From positions 1 through 35,231 of the forward strand of contig CAJMRT010000020.1 in assembly GCA_905215855.1 (NCBI GenBank): 35,231 nucleotides of DNA, in the 5' to 3' direction. Positions within the stretch are counted from its first letter, which is position 1, and the number at the start of each line of letters is the position of its first letter. The translations under genes and the position numbers were made by a program. The notes beneath the pieces were generated by a model that was not told the origin of the DNA, ran no database searches, and saw only the letters and a program-made list of their open reading frames with translations. Origin of the DNA: an uncultured bacterium. GTDB lineage: Bacteria; Bacillota; Clostridia; Oscillospirales; Acutalibacteraceae. This document shows, one piece after another, positions 1-6,835 of this stretch.

Positions 1-1655
1 AGCTTGAAAGTATAAAAAACAACGAAGATGAAATTTATGATCGTTTCTACACAGCTTTAAAATTCGGTACTGCAGGTCTTAGAGGCATTATCGGTGCAGG
101 TACTAACAGAATGAATATTTATGTTGTTCGTCAGGCAACACAGGGACTTGCTAATTATGTTCTCAAAAAGTACGGCAAGGGTTCTGTTGCTATTTCTCAC
201 GACAGCAGAATTAAAGCAGATTTATTTATGAATGAGGCAGCAAGAGTTCTTGCGGCTAATGGCATTAAGGTTTATATCACATCTGAACTTCAGCCTACTC
301 CTGTTCTTTCCTACCTCGTTCGTTATTTTAAATGTCAGGCAGGTATTATGGTTACAGCAAGCCACAACCCTGCTGCTTACAACGGCTACAAGGCATACGG
401 CGAAGATGGTTGTCAGATGACTGATGTTGCCGCTAACACAGTTTATGATGAAATTTCAAAGCTTGATATGTTCAAGGATGTTAAGATTGCTGATTTTGAC
501 GAAGCAGTTAAGAACGGTATGATTGAATATGTTGACGAGAGCGTTTATGACACATATCTTGAAAAAGTTATGGAACAGCAGGTTAACCCCGGCATTTGTG
601 ACGGTGCTGATCTCAAGGTTGTCTACACTCCTCTTAACGGTACAGGCAACAAACTTGTAAGAAAGGTTCTTGGCAAAATCGGTGTTAAAGATGTTGTTGT
701 TGTTCCCGAGCAGGAACTTCCTGACGGCAACTTTACAACTTGCCCCTATCCGAACCCTGAAATCAAAGAAGCTCTTGCAAAGGGTCTTGAACTCTGCGAA
801 AAAGAACAGCCTGACCTCCTCCTTGCAACTGACCCTGACGCTGACCGTGTTGGTATCGCAGTTAAGGATTATGACGGTAGTTACAGACTCATTTCAGGTA
901 ACGAAGACGGCGTAATGCTCACAAACTACATTCTCTCTTGCAAAAAAGCAAGCGGCAAACTTCCTGAAAAGCCTGTTGTTGTTAAAACTATCGTTACTAC
1001 AAAGCTTATCAACAAACTTTGCGAAAAGTACGGTTGCGAACTCAAGAATGTTCTTACAGGCTTTAAGTACATTGGCGAGGTTATTCTTAATCTTGAGAAA
1101 AAGCATGAAGAAAACAGATACCTCTTTGGTTTTGAAGAGAGCTACGGCTACCTTTCAGGCACATATGTACGAGATAAGGACGCTGTTGTTGCTTCAATGC
1201 TCGTTTGTGAAATGGCTGCTTACTACAAAAAGCAGGGCAAGTCACTTGCGGAAGTTATTGACGGTCTTTATGAAGAATTCGGATACTACCTCAACCAGAC
1301 ATACTCATTCGAGTTTGGCGGTGCAGCAGGTATGCAGAAGATGGCTGATATTATGACTGCTGTCAGAGATAACACTCCAAAGAGTGTTGCAGGCTATGAT
1401 GTTGTTAAGGTTTCTGACTATCTTCTCAAGAAAGAAACTGAAATTGCAACAGGCAACACTACAGATATTGATCTTCCAAAGTCAAATGTTATTGCTCTTC
1501 ACCTTTCTGATGACAACGCTGTTATCATTCGTCCAAGCGGTACAGAACCAAAGATCAAGCTCTATATCACTTCTGTTGGCAAGGACAAAGCAAATGCAAC
1601 AGAAATCTGCGAGAAACTCGTTGCAGCAAGCAAAGAAATTCTCGGTGTTGAGTAA
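1..1655 (+). CDS. pgcA: alpha-phosphoglucomutase / phosphohexomutase (5' end outside window)
   Basis: Cytoplasmic enzyme interconverting glucose-1-phosphate and glucose-6-phosphate (or a related hexose phosphate), linking glycolysis with glycogen and cell-wall sugar synthesis. The frame is open from base 3, well before the first internal ATG at 111; the upstream codons encode FGTAGLRGIIGAGTNRMN, a conserved N-terminal block of the family, so the gene is cut by the window edge and not started at 111. Family motifs appear in order: the phosphoserine loop TASHNPAAYNGYK (catalytic Ser codon at 360-362), the metal loop DPDADRVG (near 832-855), the sugar loop GFEESYGY (near 1128) and the phosphate-binding loop RPSGTEPKIK (near 1530). 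The length, about 550 residues with the missing start, fits the PgcA/PGM2-like group. It ends with its own terminator at 1698. Substrate preference cannot be read from the sequence. Confidence 0.95.
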   Translation, partial: LESIKNNEDEIYDRFYTALKFGTAGLRGIIGAGTNRMNIYVVRQATQGLANYVLKKYGKGSVAISHDSRIKADLFMNEAARVLAANGIKVYITSELQPTPVLSYLVRYFKCQAGIMVTASHNPAAYNGYKAYGEDGCQMTDVAANTVYDEISKLDMFKDVKIADFDEAVKNGMIEYVDESVYDTYLEKVMEQQVNPGICDGADLKVVYTPLNGTGNKLVRKVLGKIGVKDVVVVPEQELPDGNFTTCPYPNPEIKEALAKGLELCEKEQPDLLLATDPDADRVGIAVKDYDGSYRLISGNEDGVMLTNYILSCKKASGKLPEKPVVVKTIVTTKLINKLCEKYGCELKNVLTGFKYIGEVILNLEKKHEENRYLFGFEESYGYLSGTYVRDKDAVVASMLVCEMAAYYKKQGKSLAEVIDGLYEEFGYYLNQTYSFEFGGAAGMQKMADIMTAVRDNTPKSVAGYDVVKVSDYLLKKETEIATGNTTDIDLPKSNVIALHLSDDNAVIIRPSGTEPKIKLYITSVGKDKANATEICEKLVAASKEILGVE

Positions 1656-1697
1656 TTGACAGTTAAACAATTTTCTAAATTTTCGACAAACAATTAT

Positions 1698-1726
1698 GGG
1701 GACAGCAAAAGCTGTCCCCTATTTTT
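1698..1726 (+). terminator. terminator of the phosphoglucomutase gene
   Basis: A 9-bp perfect stem GGGGACAGC/GCTGTCCCC with an AAAA loop is followed by TATTTTT, 42 bases after the mutase stop codon. Classic intrinsic terminator on the plus strand. Confidence 0.9.
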
Positions 1727-1798
1727 CGTATTACCTTTTATCGTATTCAAAATACTCCCCCATCTTCTTCCCAATCATAATAAACCTAAACGCAAAAC

Positions 1799-1827
1799 AA
1801 AGGTGACCACTGTTGCAGTCACCTTTG
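1799..1827 (-). terminator. terminator facing leftwards, end of the 1.9-3.05 kb unit
   Basis: Stem AAAGGTGAC/GTCACCTTT with a 10-base loop. On the minus strand the hairpin is followed by GTTTTGCGTTT, on the plus strand by GTAATTGG, so it fits a leftward transcript best. It lies just after the repeat array and would close the transcript that starts near 3080. Confidence 0.65.
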
Positions 1828-1893
1828 TAATTGGTTGATTTATAAATAGCAATTTTTTAAGGGGTATGTTGTTATTTTAATTAAATAATATGC

Positions 1894-2837
1894 CCTTTGG
1901 ACTCATCTCCATTTTCGGATATTTTGTCCTTTTGAATAATAGCTTCGTATTACATTGGACTTATCTCCGTTCTTAGATTTGAATATAAAAGTCTTTTGAC
2001 CGTTAAAATTCATAATATCAATCAGCACAATCATTATCTGAAAAGCTTATCAACTTTCCCTGTCGAATAAATTGTACCTGTCCTCAAACTAAGTCATTGG
2101 AACTTTGGACTGTTAGCCTATACAGTCATTGGAATTAACTCCTTTAACTTTAATTTCGACTAATTGCGTTTATACATCTGAGTATGTATATTACAATCAA
2201 ACTATAAGACTTAAATTCTCATTGGAATAATCTCCTGTTGTTGCAGATTTACTATGTCATCCCGACATTTTCTTTACTGCCAATCAATGCTTTATTTACG
2301 ACTTATATTAACTTTTCGCCAAATCAATACCAGTAACCGAATACTGTCAATTCCCGTTAATGGATTTTATTTTTGACTTTGTACCGGCTTAAATCTCAAG
2401 CATACATCGGAATATCTCCAATCTAATCACATAAGTGAGATTTATTTTAAGTTCTTATCTCATCGGAATTATCTCCTGACAGTTTAGTTTACCTTGAATT
2501 TTAGAAATCAGATTGAAATTTACGGTTTCACTCTGTATTATAAGTTTCCAAATTTATGTTCCGTTTGAACTGCTTATTAAATTCAGCCTCTTACATTCTT
2601 TAAATTCAGACTACTCTGTGTGCTGTTGTATAAGCTGTTCATCCATCGGTTTTAGTTTTTACTTCCATTGGACTTATCTCCGTTTCGGATTATTTTTGCT
2701 TAACCTAAATTATGATTAAGCTTCCATTGGACTAACCACCAATTTTTAGATTTCAATATATATTAAGTTATAATTAAAATTCCGTTCTCCCGAGTATTAA
2801 ATTCGATAACCTTTAATGCTTAATTGGACGAATTTCA
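1894..2837 (-). repeat. array of ~10 degenerate repeats with core GGAGATAAGTCCAATG (minus strand)
   Basis: No gene of normal size is visible in this AT-rich stretch. Plus-strand copies of CATTGG(A)CTTATCTCC begin at 1953, 2127, 2220, 2405, 2461, 2666 and 2725; decayed copies are at 1894, 2095 and 2822. Read on the minus strand the consensus is GGAGATAAGTCCAATG, usually preceded by AATCYRAAAAC. Intervals are 59, 142, 32, 93, 185, 56, 205, 59 and 97 bases. The 59-base units at 1894 and 2666 also resemble each other outside the core (CTCC.TTTCGGATATTTT), so an ancestral unit near 59 bp is plausible. Each core resembles a Shine-Dalgarno sequence nine bases before ATG, but the ATG is followed by a stop within one to ten codons. 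Function unknown. Confidence 0.75.
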
Positions 2838-2966
2838 ATCATAAGATGTAGATTGTTAAAGACGAATTCGGAATGCTCTTGCGATTAAAAATTAATAAAT
2901 ATGTTTTTATAACATCAAAATAATCAGCTGTTCCGACAAAACAAGTAAGAATTAGAAGATCATCTC

Positions 2967-3050
2967 TTAGAATACACGGGCTGTAGAGTTAGGTGGTAAG
3001 CTCCGCATATAATCTCTGATTTGTTTGAAGTAAGGTTTTCTTGCTTTCAT
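2967..3050 (-). CDS. 27-residue ORF with consensus promoter and strong RBS, unknown function
   Basis: The ORF begins MKARKPYFKQIRDYMRSL, ends in STARVF, and stops at 2967-2969. It is basic, with no membrane segment. The start is supported by AAGGAGG eight bases upstream and by a consensus promoter at 3086-3114, giving a leader of about 25 nt. These are strong expression signals for so small a frame, which argues against chance. It is the first element of the leftward unit that continues into the repeat array at 2837-1894. It could be a real small protein, a leader peptide, or the N-terminal remnant of a lost gene; I recognise no family. Confidence 0.5.
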   Translation of the reverse strand: MKARKPYFKQIRDYMRSLPPNSTARVF

Positions 3051-3085
3051 TTTTAAAACCTCCTTAAGTTCTTTTCTTTGTCTAT

Positions 3086-3114
3086 ATTATACAGTTAGTT
3101 TTCAACATTGTCAA
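3086..3114 (-). promoter_or_regulatory. sigma-A-type promoter for the leftward repeat-array unit
   Basis: On the minus strand, TTGACA (3114-3109), a 17-base spacer and TATAAT (3091-3086), both hexamers perfect. Transcription would start near 3079 and run through the 27-codon ORF into the repeat array. Confidence 0.85.
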
Positions 3115-3158
3115 CACTTTTATTAAAAATATTTATAATTTTATTTTTAAAAAATCTA

Positions 3159-3187
3159 TTGAAGTAATATCTGTGTTATGTTATAAT
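3159..3187 (+). promoter_or_regulatory. divergent promoter for a very short RNA
   Basis: TTGAAG (3159-3164), 17-base spacer, TATAAT (3182-3187). It points right, back to back with the leftward promoter 45 bp away. The hairpin at 3208 begins only about 14 bases after the expected start, so the transcript would be about 45 nt unless the hairpin is read through. Confidence 0.6.
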
Positions 3188-3207
3188 AAAAATGTTGGGG
3201 TGTTTAT

Positions 3208-3240
3208 CAGTCGGTAGCTTTTTAGAGTACCGACTGTTTT
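3208..3240 (+). terminator. hairpin with T-run: terminator or attenuator before the acetyltransferase
   Basis: Stem CAGTCGGTA/TACCGACTG with an 11-base loop, followed by TTTTCTTTG. It lies between the promoter at 3159 and the acetyltransferase at 3335, so it either ends a tiny RNA or attenuates read-through. Confidence 0.7.
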
Positions 3241-3271
3241 CTTTGTTATAACGCTTAAAAGGTTTAAAGCC

Positions 3272-3300
3272 TTGATTGTCACTGAGTTTTGATGTATTAT
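3272..3300 (+). promoter_or_regulatory. putative promoter of the acetyltransferase at 3335
   Basis: TTGATT (3272-3277), 17-base spacer, TATTAT (3295-3300), with the start codon 35 bases further on and the RBS-like AAGAGG before it. One mismatch from consensus in each hexamer. Confidence 0.5.
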
Positions 3301-3334
3301 TTAGTTATGATAATACAGTAAAGAGGCAATAATT

Positions 3335-3907
3335 ATGAACGATAATTTACATATCAGAGCGGCAAAAACAAGCGATGCTGAGGCGTTGCTCGCTATATAC
3401 AAACCATATATTGAAAACACGGCAATTACATTTGAATACGATATTCCGAGCGTTGATGAATTTGCAAATCGCATAAAAACTACGCTTGAAAAATACCCTT
3501 ATATTGTGGCAGAACTTGACGGCAAGATTGTCGGCTATGCCTATGCCGGAATTTTTAAAGGCAGAAAAGCATATGATTGGTCAGTTGAAACGAGTATTTA
3601 TGTAGAGCTTATTAATCACGGAAACTGCATTGGCAGACTTCTCTACGAAAAGCTTGAAGAAATCCTCAAAATGCAAGGTATTACAAATGTCAATGCTTGC
3701 ATTGCTTATACTGAACACGAGGATGAACATCTGCATAATGACAGCATTCATTTTCACAAAAAGCTCGGCTATAAAACTGTCGGCATTTTCCATAAATGTG
3801 CGTACAAATTTGACAAGTGGTACGATATGATTTGGATGGAAAAATGCATCGCAAATCATAAGGATAAGCCGAACGACATTATCCCCTACCCTATGCTCAA
3901 TAAATAA
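3335..3907 (+). CDS. GNAT acetyltransferase, phosphinothricin-acetyltransferase (PAT/Bar)-like
   Basis: A 190-residue soluble protein with the layout of the PAT/Bar branch of the GNAT fold: N-terminal IRAAKTSDAEALLAIYKPYI, then the family-typical ENTAITFEYDIPS, a central strand GKIVGYAYAGIF, the acetyl-CoA region around residues 90-115 (ETSIYVELINHGNCIGRLLY), and LGYKTVGIFHKCAYKF near the C-terminus. Members acetylate small amines, often amino-acid analogues such as phosphinothricin or methionine sulfoximine, or serve as detoxifiers of unknown substrate. The acetyl-CoA loop is HGNCIG rather than the common RGxGIG, so activity is likely but the substrate is open. Single gene with its own promoter and terminator. 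Confidence 0.85.
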   Translation: MNDNLHIRAAKTSDAEALLAIYKPYIENTAITFEYDIPSVDEFANRIKTTLEKYPYIVAELDGKIVGYAYAGIFKGRKAYDWSVETSIYVELINHGNCIGRLLYEKLEEILKMQGITNVNACIAYTEHEDEHLHNDSIHFHKKLGYKTVGIFHKCAYKFDKWYDMIWMEKCIANHKDKPNDIIPYPMLNK

Positions 3908-3910
3908 AAT

Positions 3911-3952
3911 AAACCGATGTGATTTTCATTAAGAAGTCACATCGGTTTTGTT
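3911..3952. terminator. bidirectional terminator between acetyltransferase and a decayed gene
   Basis: Stem AACCGATGTGA/TCACATCGGTT; plus strand followed by TTGTTTTAC, minus strand by TATTTTATTTA. It can serve both the acetyltransferase on the left and the converging gene remnant on the right. Confidence 0.85.
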
Positions 3953-4084
3953 TTACTTTTCTATAAATCTTTTTATCGGATGGTAGCAGAACAACGCAAT
4001 TGCAATCATAACAGCTGTTGCCGATAAACTTACAGGATATGCCGTTAATCGAGTTTTAATAGTGAATCCACATGCTATTATTAT
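3953..4084 (-). pseudogene. C-terminal remnant of a membrane protein
   Basis: A 43-codon minus-strand frame without a start codon ends at 3953, right against the shared terminator. It reads AYPVSLSATAVMIAIALF followed by CYHPIKRFIEK and a stop: one hydrophobic helix and a short basic tail, like the last helix of a multidrug or sugar transporter. Upstream the frame is closed by a TGA at 4085-4087 and nothing else of the gene is seen. The position against a good terminator suggests a once functional gene that was deleted; the family (MATE or MFS) is a guess. Confidence 0.5.
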
Positions 4085-4317
4085 TCACTAACATCACTAT
4101 CTATCAGCAAGATAACTTTTTTTAGTGCCAGAAAATGTTCTTGAACATAGAAAATCTTCTGCAACTTTCCAGCTAAATGAATGGTAAGTACAATTTTTTC
4201 AGATCGCAACTTGCTATTGCAATTTGCGATAAACACTTAAAGTATCAAATTTCTTTTTTATCAAGTTTATCACCCTTTCTTATTTTTTGGGGAGGTATGC
4301 ATCTCCCCACTATTCAC
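4085..4317. other. non-coding stretch, nothing recognised
   Basis: AT-rich. It contains an imperfect inverted repeat (ATCGCAA...TTGCGAT, 4203-4230) and a GGGGAG/CTCCCC hairpin at 4290-4309. The latter lacks a downstream T-run on either strand, so I do not call it a terminator. Confidence 0.4.
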
Positions 4318-4509
4318 TTAAATTTCTCTTCCTGTAAAAATAGCTTTAAGCATAATAACATCATCTATATCAAGTAATAATTGCTCCATTTCTTTTTCAC
4401 TGAGATTATTTAAAATAGGATGATGATAAATTTCTTGTAAGACTAGAGTTTCTAAATTAAACAAGTCAGTAAGTTTAACATACACCTCAGAAGATTTAGA
4501 TTTTGCCAT
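4318..4509 (-). CDS. small protein of unknown function (63 aa)
   Basis: Begins MAKSKSSEVYVKLTDLFNLE and is rich in acidic and leucine residues (NNLSEKEMEQLLLDIDD), suggesting a small helical protein. The start is supported by AAAGGAG eleven bases upstream. It lies downstream of the winged-helix gene at 4608, separated by a terminator and by a perfect palindrome at 4552-4566, so it probably has its own, regulated promoter. No family recognised; the pairing suggests that it is a target or partner of the regulator. Confidence 0.6.
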   Translation of the reverse strand: MAKSKSSEVYVKLTDLFNLETLVLQEIYHHPILNNLSEKEMEQLLLDIDDVIMLKAIFTGREI

Positions 4510-4551
4510 TTTTAAACTACTCCTTTATTAGTTAATGATTACAAGTATTGT

Positions 4552-4566
4552 ATGTATACTATACAT
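4552..4566. promoter_or_regulatory. perfect 7-bp palindrome, probable operator of the 63-aa gene
   Basis: ATGTATA-C-TATACAT, 43 bases before the start codon of the 63-aa gene. Its size and symmetry fit a dimeric regulator; the winged-helix protein encoded next door is the obvious candidate. It is embedded in a TATACAATAC-like -10 area. Confidence 0.5.
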
Positions 4567-4586
4567 TTGATAGTTGTTATTCTAAA

Positions 4587-4608
4587 TAAAAAAGCGATAA
4601 ATCGCTTT
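4587..4608 (-). terminator. terminator directly after the winged-helix gene
   Basis: Stem AAAGCGA/TCGCTTT with a four-base loop, overlapping the last base of the gene. On the minus strand it is followed by TTTATTTAG, so it ends the leftward transcript. Confidence 0.75.
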
Positions 4609-4883
4609 TATACTTCTAACAATGGGTTACTTTTATTTACAGAATAGAGATAACTTTTATTGTCCTCAGACAGCTTCCTTGTTAAAAAGCCTTTATTTAC
4701 CATAGCTAAGAGCAAGCGAGCTACATTCGGAGAAGCCCAATTCAAATATTCTGCGACATCGTGCGAAGTCTTCTGACTATGCCAACAGAAAAAAATCACA
4801 TTCATTTCGCTCTTCGATAAATTATTGTTCAATGCTAACTTTTTTAACAAAGCCAAATCATACTCTAAATCGTTGTTCAACAT
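4608..4883 (-). CDS. winged-helix DNA-binding protein (MarR-like), 91 aa
   Basis: Probably a small transcription regulator. The core reads LSKSEMNVIFFCWHSQKTS, then HDVAEYLNWASPNVARLLLA, then MVNKGFLTRKLSEDNKSYLY: helix, turn-helix, recognition helix and wing as in MarR-type repressors, but short. An ATG 21 codons upstream (4946) lies inside the promoter. The start chosen here (MLNNDLEYD) has GGGAGGTGAG directly before it and sits 40 bases after a good promoter. The palindrome 40 bases beyond its terminator may be its target. It lies outside the mobile elements, on the old downstream side of guaA. Confidence 0.7.
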   Translation of the reverse strand: MLNNDLEYDLALLKKLALNNNLSKSEMNVIFFCWHSQKTSHDVAEYLNWASPNVARLLLAMVNKGFLTRKLSEDNKSYLYSVNKSNPLLEV

Positions 4884-4925
4884 ACTCACCTCCCTACAAT
4901 TATTACTATCAACTGTATATCTTAT

Positions 4926-4953
4926 ATTATACCCATTTATATCCAAATGTCAA
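4926..4953 (-). promoter_or_regulatory. promoter of the winged-helix gene
   Basis: Minus strand TTGACA (4953-4948), 16-base spacer, TATAAT (4931-4926). Both hexamers perfect, spacer one base short of optimum. Confidence 0.8.
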
Positions 4954-5055
4954 GTAGTTTTTTTCAAATAACTTGAAATAATTTCAATCGTGCTTTTATT
5001 AACACTACTAACATACAATGCTTTTGTTTGCATAATGTTAGCAGTCAAAAAATTA

Positions 5056-5095
5056 AAGCGTGAAACACCCCATATTTACAGGACTTTTCACGCTT
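5056..5095 (-). terminator. probable native terminator of guaA, displaced by the inserted elements
   Basis: Stem AAGCGTGAAA/TTTTCACGCTT with an 18-base loop; on the minus strand it is followed by TAATTTTTTGAC. It lies just beyond the leftmost guaA-type att core, in the position where the chromosome downstream of guaA would resume if all inserted DNA were removed (about 20 bp after the guaA stop). No local gene ends here, which supports the reading. Confidence 0.65.
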
Positions 5096-5114
5096 AATCT
5101 ACCACCTTTAATTT

Positions 5115-5130
5115 TTACTCCCACTCGCTT
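5115..5130. repeat. attachment site, leftmost junction (left end of element C)
   Basis: TTACTCCCACTCGCTT contains the 12-base core TTA(T/C)TCCCACTC, the reverse complement of the final guaA codons Glu-Trp-Glu-stop. Fifteen bases match the site at 20025 exactly. Marks the boundary between chromosome (left) and inserted DNA. Confidence 0.85.
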
Positions 5131-5144
5131 AATTCATTTTAACG

Positions 5145-5162
5145 CTAAACATATTAGTTTAG
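5145..5162. promoter_or_regulatory. 18-bp palindrome CTAAACATATTAGTTTAG at the element end
   Basis: Matches 17 of 18 bases of CTAAACTTATTAGTTTAG at 14700-14717, in the divergent region before the XRE gene. A copy only 19 bases inside the left att suggests that the XRE protein, or a recombination factor, also binds the element end. It could instead mark an old rearrangement. Confidence 0.5.
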
Positions 5163-5227
5163 TGTTCGTTTCTTTTGATACCATTATTACCGCTATTCTG
5201 ACTATTATTTTTGGCTTCAAATAATAA

Positions 5228-5247
5228 CAGTATCAAAACAGTATCAA
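5228..5247 (+). repeat. integrase arm-type sites, left end of C
   Basis: CAGTATCAAAA-CAGTATCAA: two direct copies at 11-base period about 100 bases inside the left core. The same pair occurs at 16228 near the right core, in the same orientation. The rest of 5131-5489 shows no gene. Confidence 0.65.
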
Positions 5248-5489
5248 CGATACTGCTGTTATTATAGCACGAACAATCTATAAAATCAACACTTTAAAGT
5301 GATAAATCGCATTTAAATATATCTACTAATCCGTATCGAAAAAGTGTCACGCTTTTACAGCTAAAAACATACTGTTTATGCGGTCTTTGGAAATCAGAAT
5401 CGGTTAGATAGTGTAATTATATTACTTTACGAGTCTGATAGTTACGGACGCTCTCAAAACCAAGATTTATAATTTCAAGTAGCTAACCT

Positions 5490-6281
5490 TTACAGCTTTC
5501 TCAAAATATCCAAGCTGTGATTAGTAGCGCCTATCAAATCCTGTCGTTTGCAGGTTGCAAAATGATAGGAGAGCCATTTTGTAAAGGTTTCATTGTCAAA
5601 TTCTTCGAGATACTCACGAATATATCGGCTTGCGCCGTCGGTTGCGACAAGCTTTACACGCTCAACGGGAACAGTTGCGTTCAGACGCTCTATATCCTCA
5701 ATTCGCATCATCTCAAACAGGTCTTTCGGCTCGCTGATACATTTCCAATCGTCGGTGATCATATTCAAATCCATTACCGATTTCAGCTGATTGCAGCCGA
5801 AAACATATTGAATGACCGTCGCTTCGTTCATACAATAGGCTACCAAGATGTGACCACCCGGCTTTGTGATTCTGACCGCTTCTTTCATTGTGGTAACTTT
5901 ATCTTCCTCAGAATACAGGTGATACATCGGTCCAAGCAGGAGCGTAACATCATAGGTGTTATCACCCAGCATATTCAAGTCAAGCGCATTTCCGAGATAG
6001 GTTTTGATGTTCTCGCTACCGTCGAGCTTGCTTTGAAGTATATCAAGATTGTGTTGTACCAACTCTATGGCGGTAACGTCAAAGCCCTCTTTTGCAAGAG
6101 TAACGCTGTACCTGCCCGTACCTGCGCCGATTTCCGCAATTTTGCTGTCTGCGGTCAACAGCGGATCTAAATATCTGCGTGTAGTAAGATATTCCACTCT
6201 GCCAAGACGGCTGTTTTCAAGTCGTCCATCCTCGTCGTATTCGTTGTAAAAGTTTTCTAAGAATATGTTATCTGTTTTCAT
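5490..6281 (-). CDS. class I SAM-dependent methyltransferase
   Basis: Soluble methyltransferase of about 263 residues. Motif I is IAEIGAGTGRYSVTLAKEG, followed by VTAIELVQHNLDIL (acidic residue binding the ribose), the motif IV region YDVTLLLGPMYHLY and the post-IV block ITKPGGHILVAY. Substrate not readable. The annotated start MKTDNIFLENF is nine codons inside the longest frame and is preferred because GAGGTAAG precedes it; the acetyltransferase upstream stops only five bases away. Last gene of a four-gene operon with nucleoside phosphorylase, ANT(6)-like and GNAT genes, suggesting a role in modifying an antibiotic or nucleoside-like compound. Its best relatives may be general UbiE/Methyltransf_11 proteins. 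Confidence 0.8.
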   Translation of the reverse strand: MKTDNIFLENFYNEYDEDGRLENSRLGRVEYLTTRRYLDPLLTADSKIAEIGAGTGRYSVTLAKEGFDVTAIELVQHNLDILQSKLDGSENIKTYLGNALDLNMLGDNTYDVTLLLGPMYHLYSEEDKVTTMKEAVRITKPGGHILVAYCMNEATVIQYVFGCNQLKSVMDLNMITDDWKCISEPKDLFEMMRIEDIERLNATVPVERVKLVATDGASRYIREYLEEFDNETFTKWLSYHFATCKRQDLIGATNHSLDILRKL

Positions 6282-6286
6282 TATAC

Positions 6287-6835
6287 TTACCTCGTAATAT
6301 CTATCCAATACCGTTTTATCTTTGTTCCTTCCACGACAATTGTCTTTGCATAAACGCCACCATTTGCAAGAATTGTTTTCTCACTTGCCGCATTATCGGA
6401 ATGACAGGTGATCAATATTTTCTCTATACCAAGTTCTTTTGCGTTACTAAGATTCAGCCGCAGTATTTCCTTTGCGTAGCCGTTCCCTCGTTCAGAAGGA
6501 CGAACAGTATAACCACAATGACCGCCCCAAGTTCCGAGGATAGGGTGATTGATATGGTGGCGCAAATCAATGATACCAACCAACCGATTATCTTTTTTGC
6601 GTATAGCAAAGTAGGTAGTTGAAGGAACATCAACTCCTGTCTGCTCACAGGTTTCTTTGCTTGTCCTTAACTGACACCAACGTATCCATTCTTCGGCAGA
6701 AGCTGCTTCATCAAGAGATAAGCAGCCAGCAAATTGACTTTCGCTGTCTTTATCGCAATCAAAAATTTCCTGACGAAATTGCCAAACTTGTTCTGCGTAT
6801 TCGGGTGTAGCTTCAATCAAATATATATCAGTCAT
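6287..6835 (-). CDS. GNAT family N-acetyltransferase
   Basis: 182 residues. The acetyl-CoA motif is CGYTVRPSERGNGYAKEILR (R/Q-x-x-G-x-G/A pattern), preceded by the strand LVGIIDLRHHIN and followed by ITCHSDNAASEKTILANGG, typical of GNAT proteins of the COG3981 type. The start codon overlaps the stop of the ANT(6)-like gene by one base (TAATG), implying translational coupling. Its place inside an aminoglycoside nucleotidyltransferase operon suggests drug modification, but the substrate is unproven. Confidence 0.85.
   Translation of the reverse strand: MTDIYLIEATPEYAEQVWQFRQEIFDCDKDSESQFAGCLSLDEAASAEEWIRWCQLRTSKETCEQTGVDVPSTTYFAIRKKDNRLVGIIDLRHHINHPILGTWGGHCGYTVRPSERGNGYAKEILRLNLSNAKELGIEKILITCHSDNAASEKTILANGGVYAKTIVVEGTKIKRYWIDITR

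Noticed and set aside
2513..2719. 68-residue plus-strand ORF in the array
   Set aside because: No RBS, odd composition rich in Cys, Phe and Ser, and it runs through the repeats; a chance frame.
1894..2837. CRISPR array
   Set aside because: The repeats are only about 16 bases, degenerate, spaced irregularly from 32 to 205 bases, and no cas gene is in the window.
1894..2837. Decayed leucine-rich-repeat or other repetitive protein gene
   Set aside because: All frames carry frequent stops and spacings are not multiples of three; the core gives no consistent peptide across copies. Not fully excluded.
4290..4309. Terminator hairpin GGGGAG/CTCCCC
   Set aside because: The T-rich tract precedes the stem on the plus strand and becomes an A-run after it on the minus strand, so neither orientation makes an intrinsic terminator.
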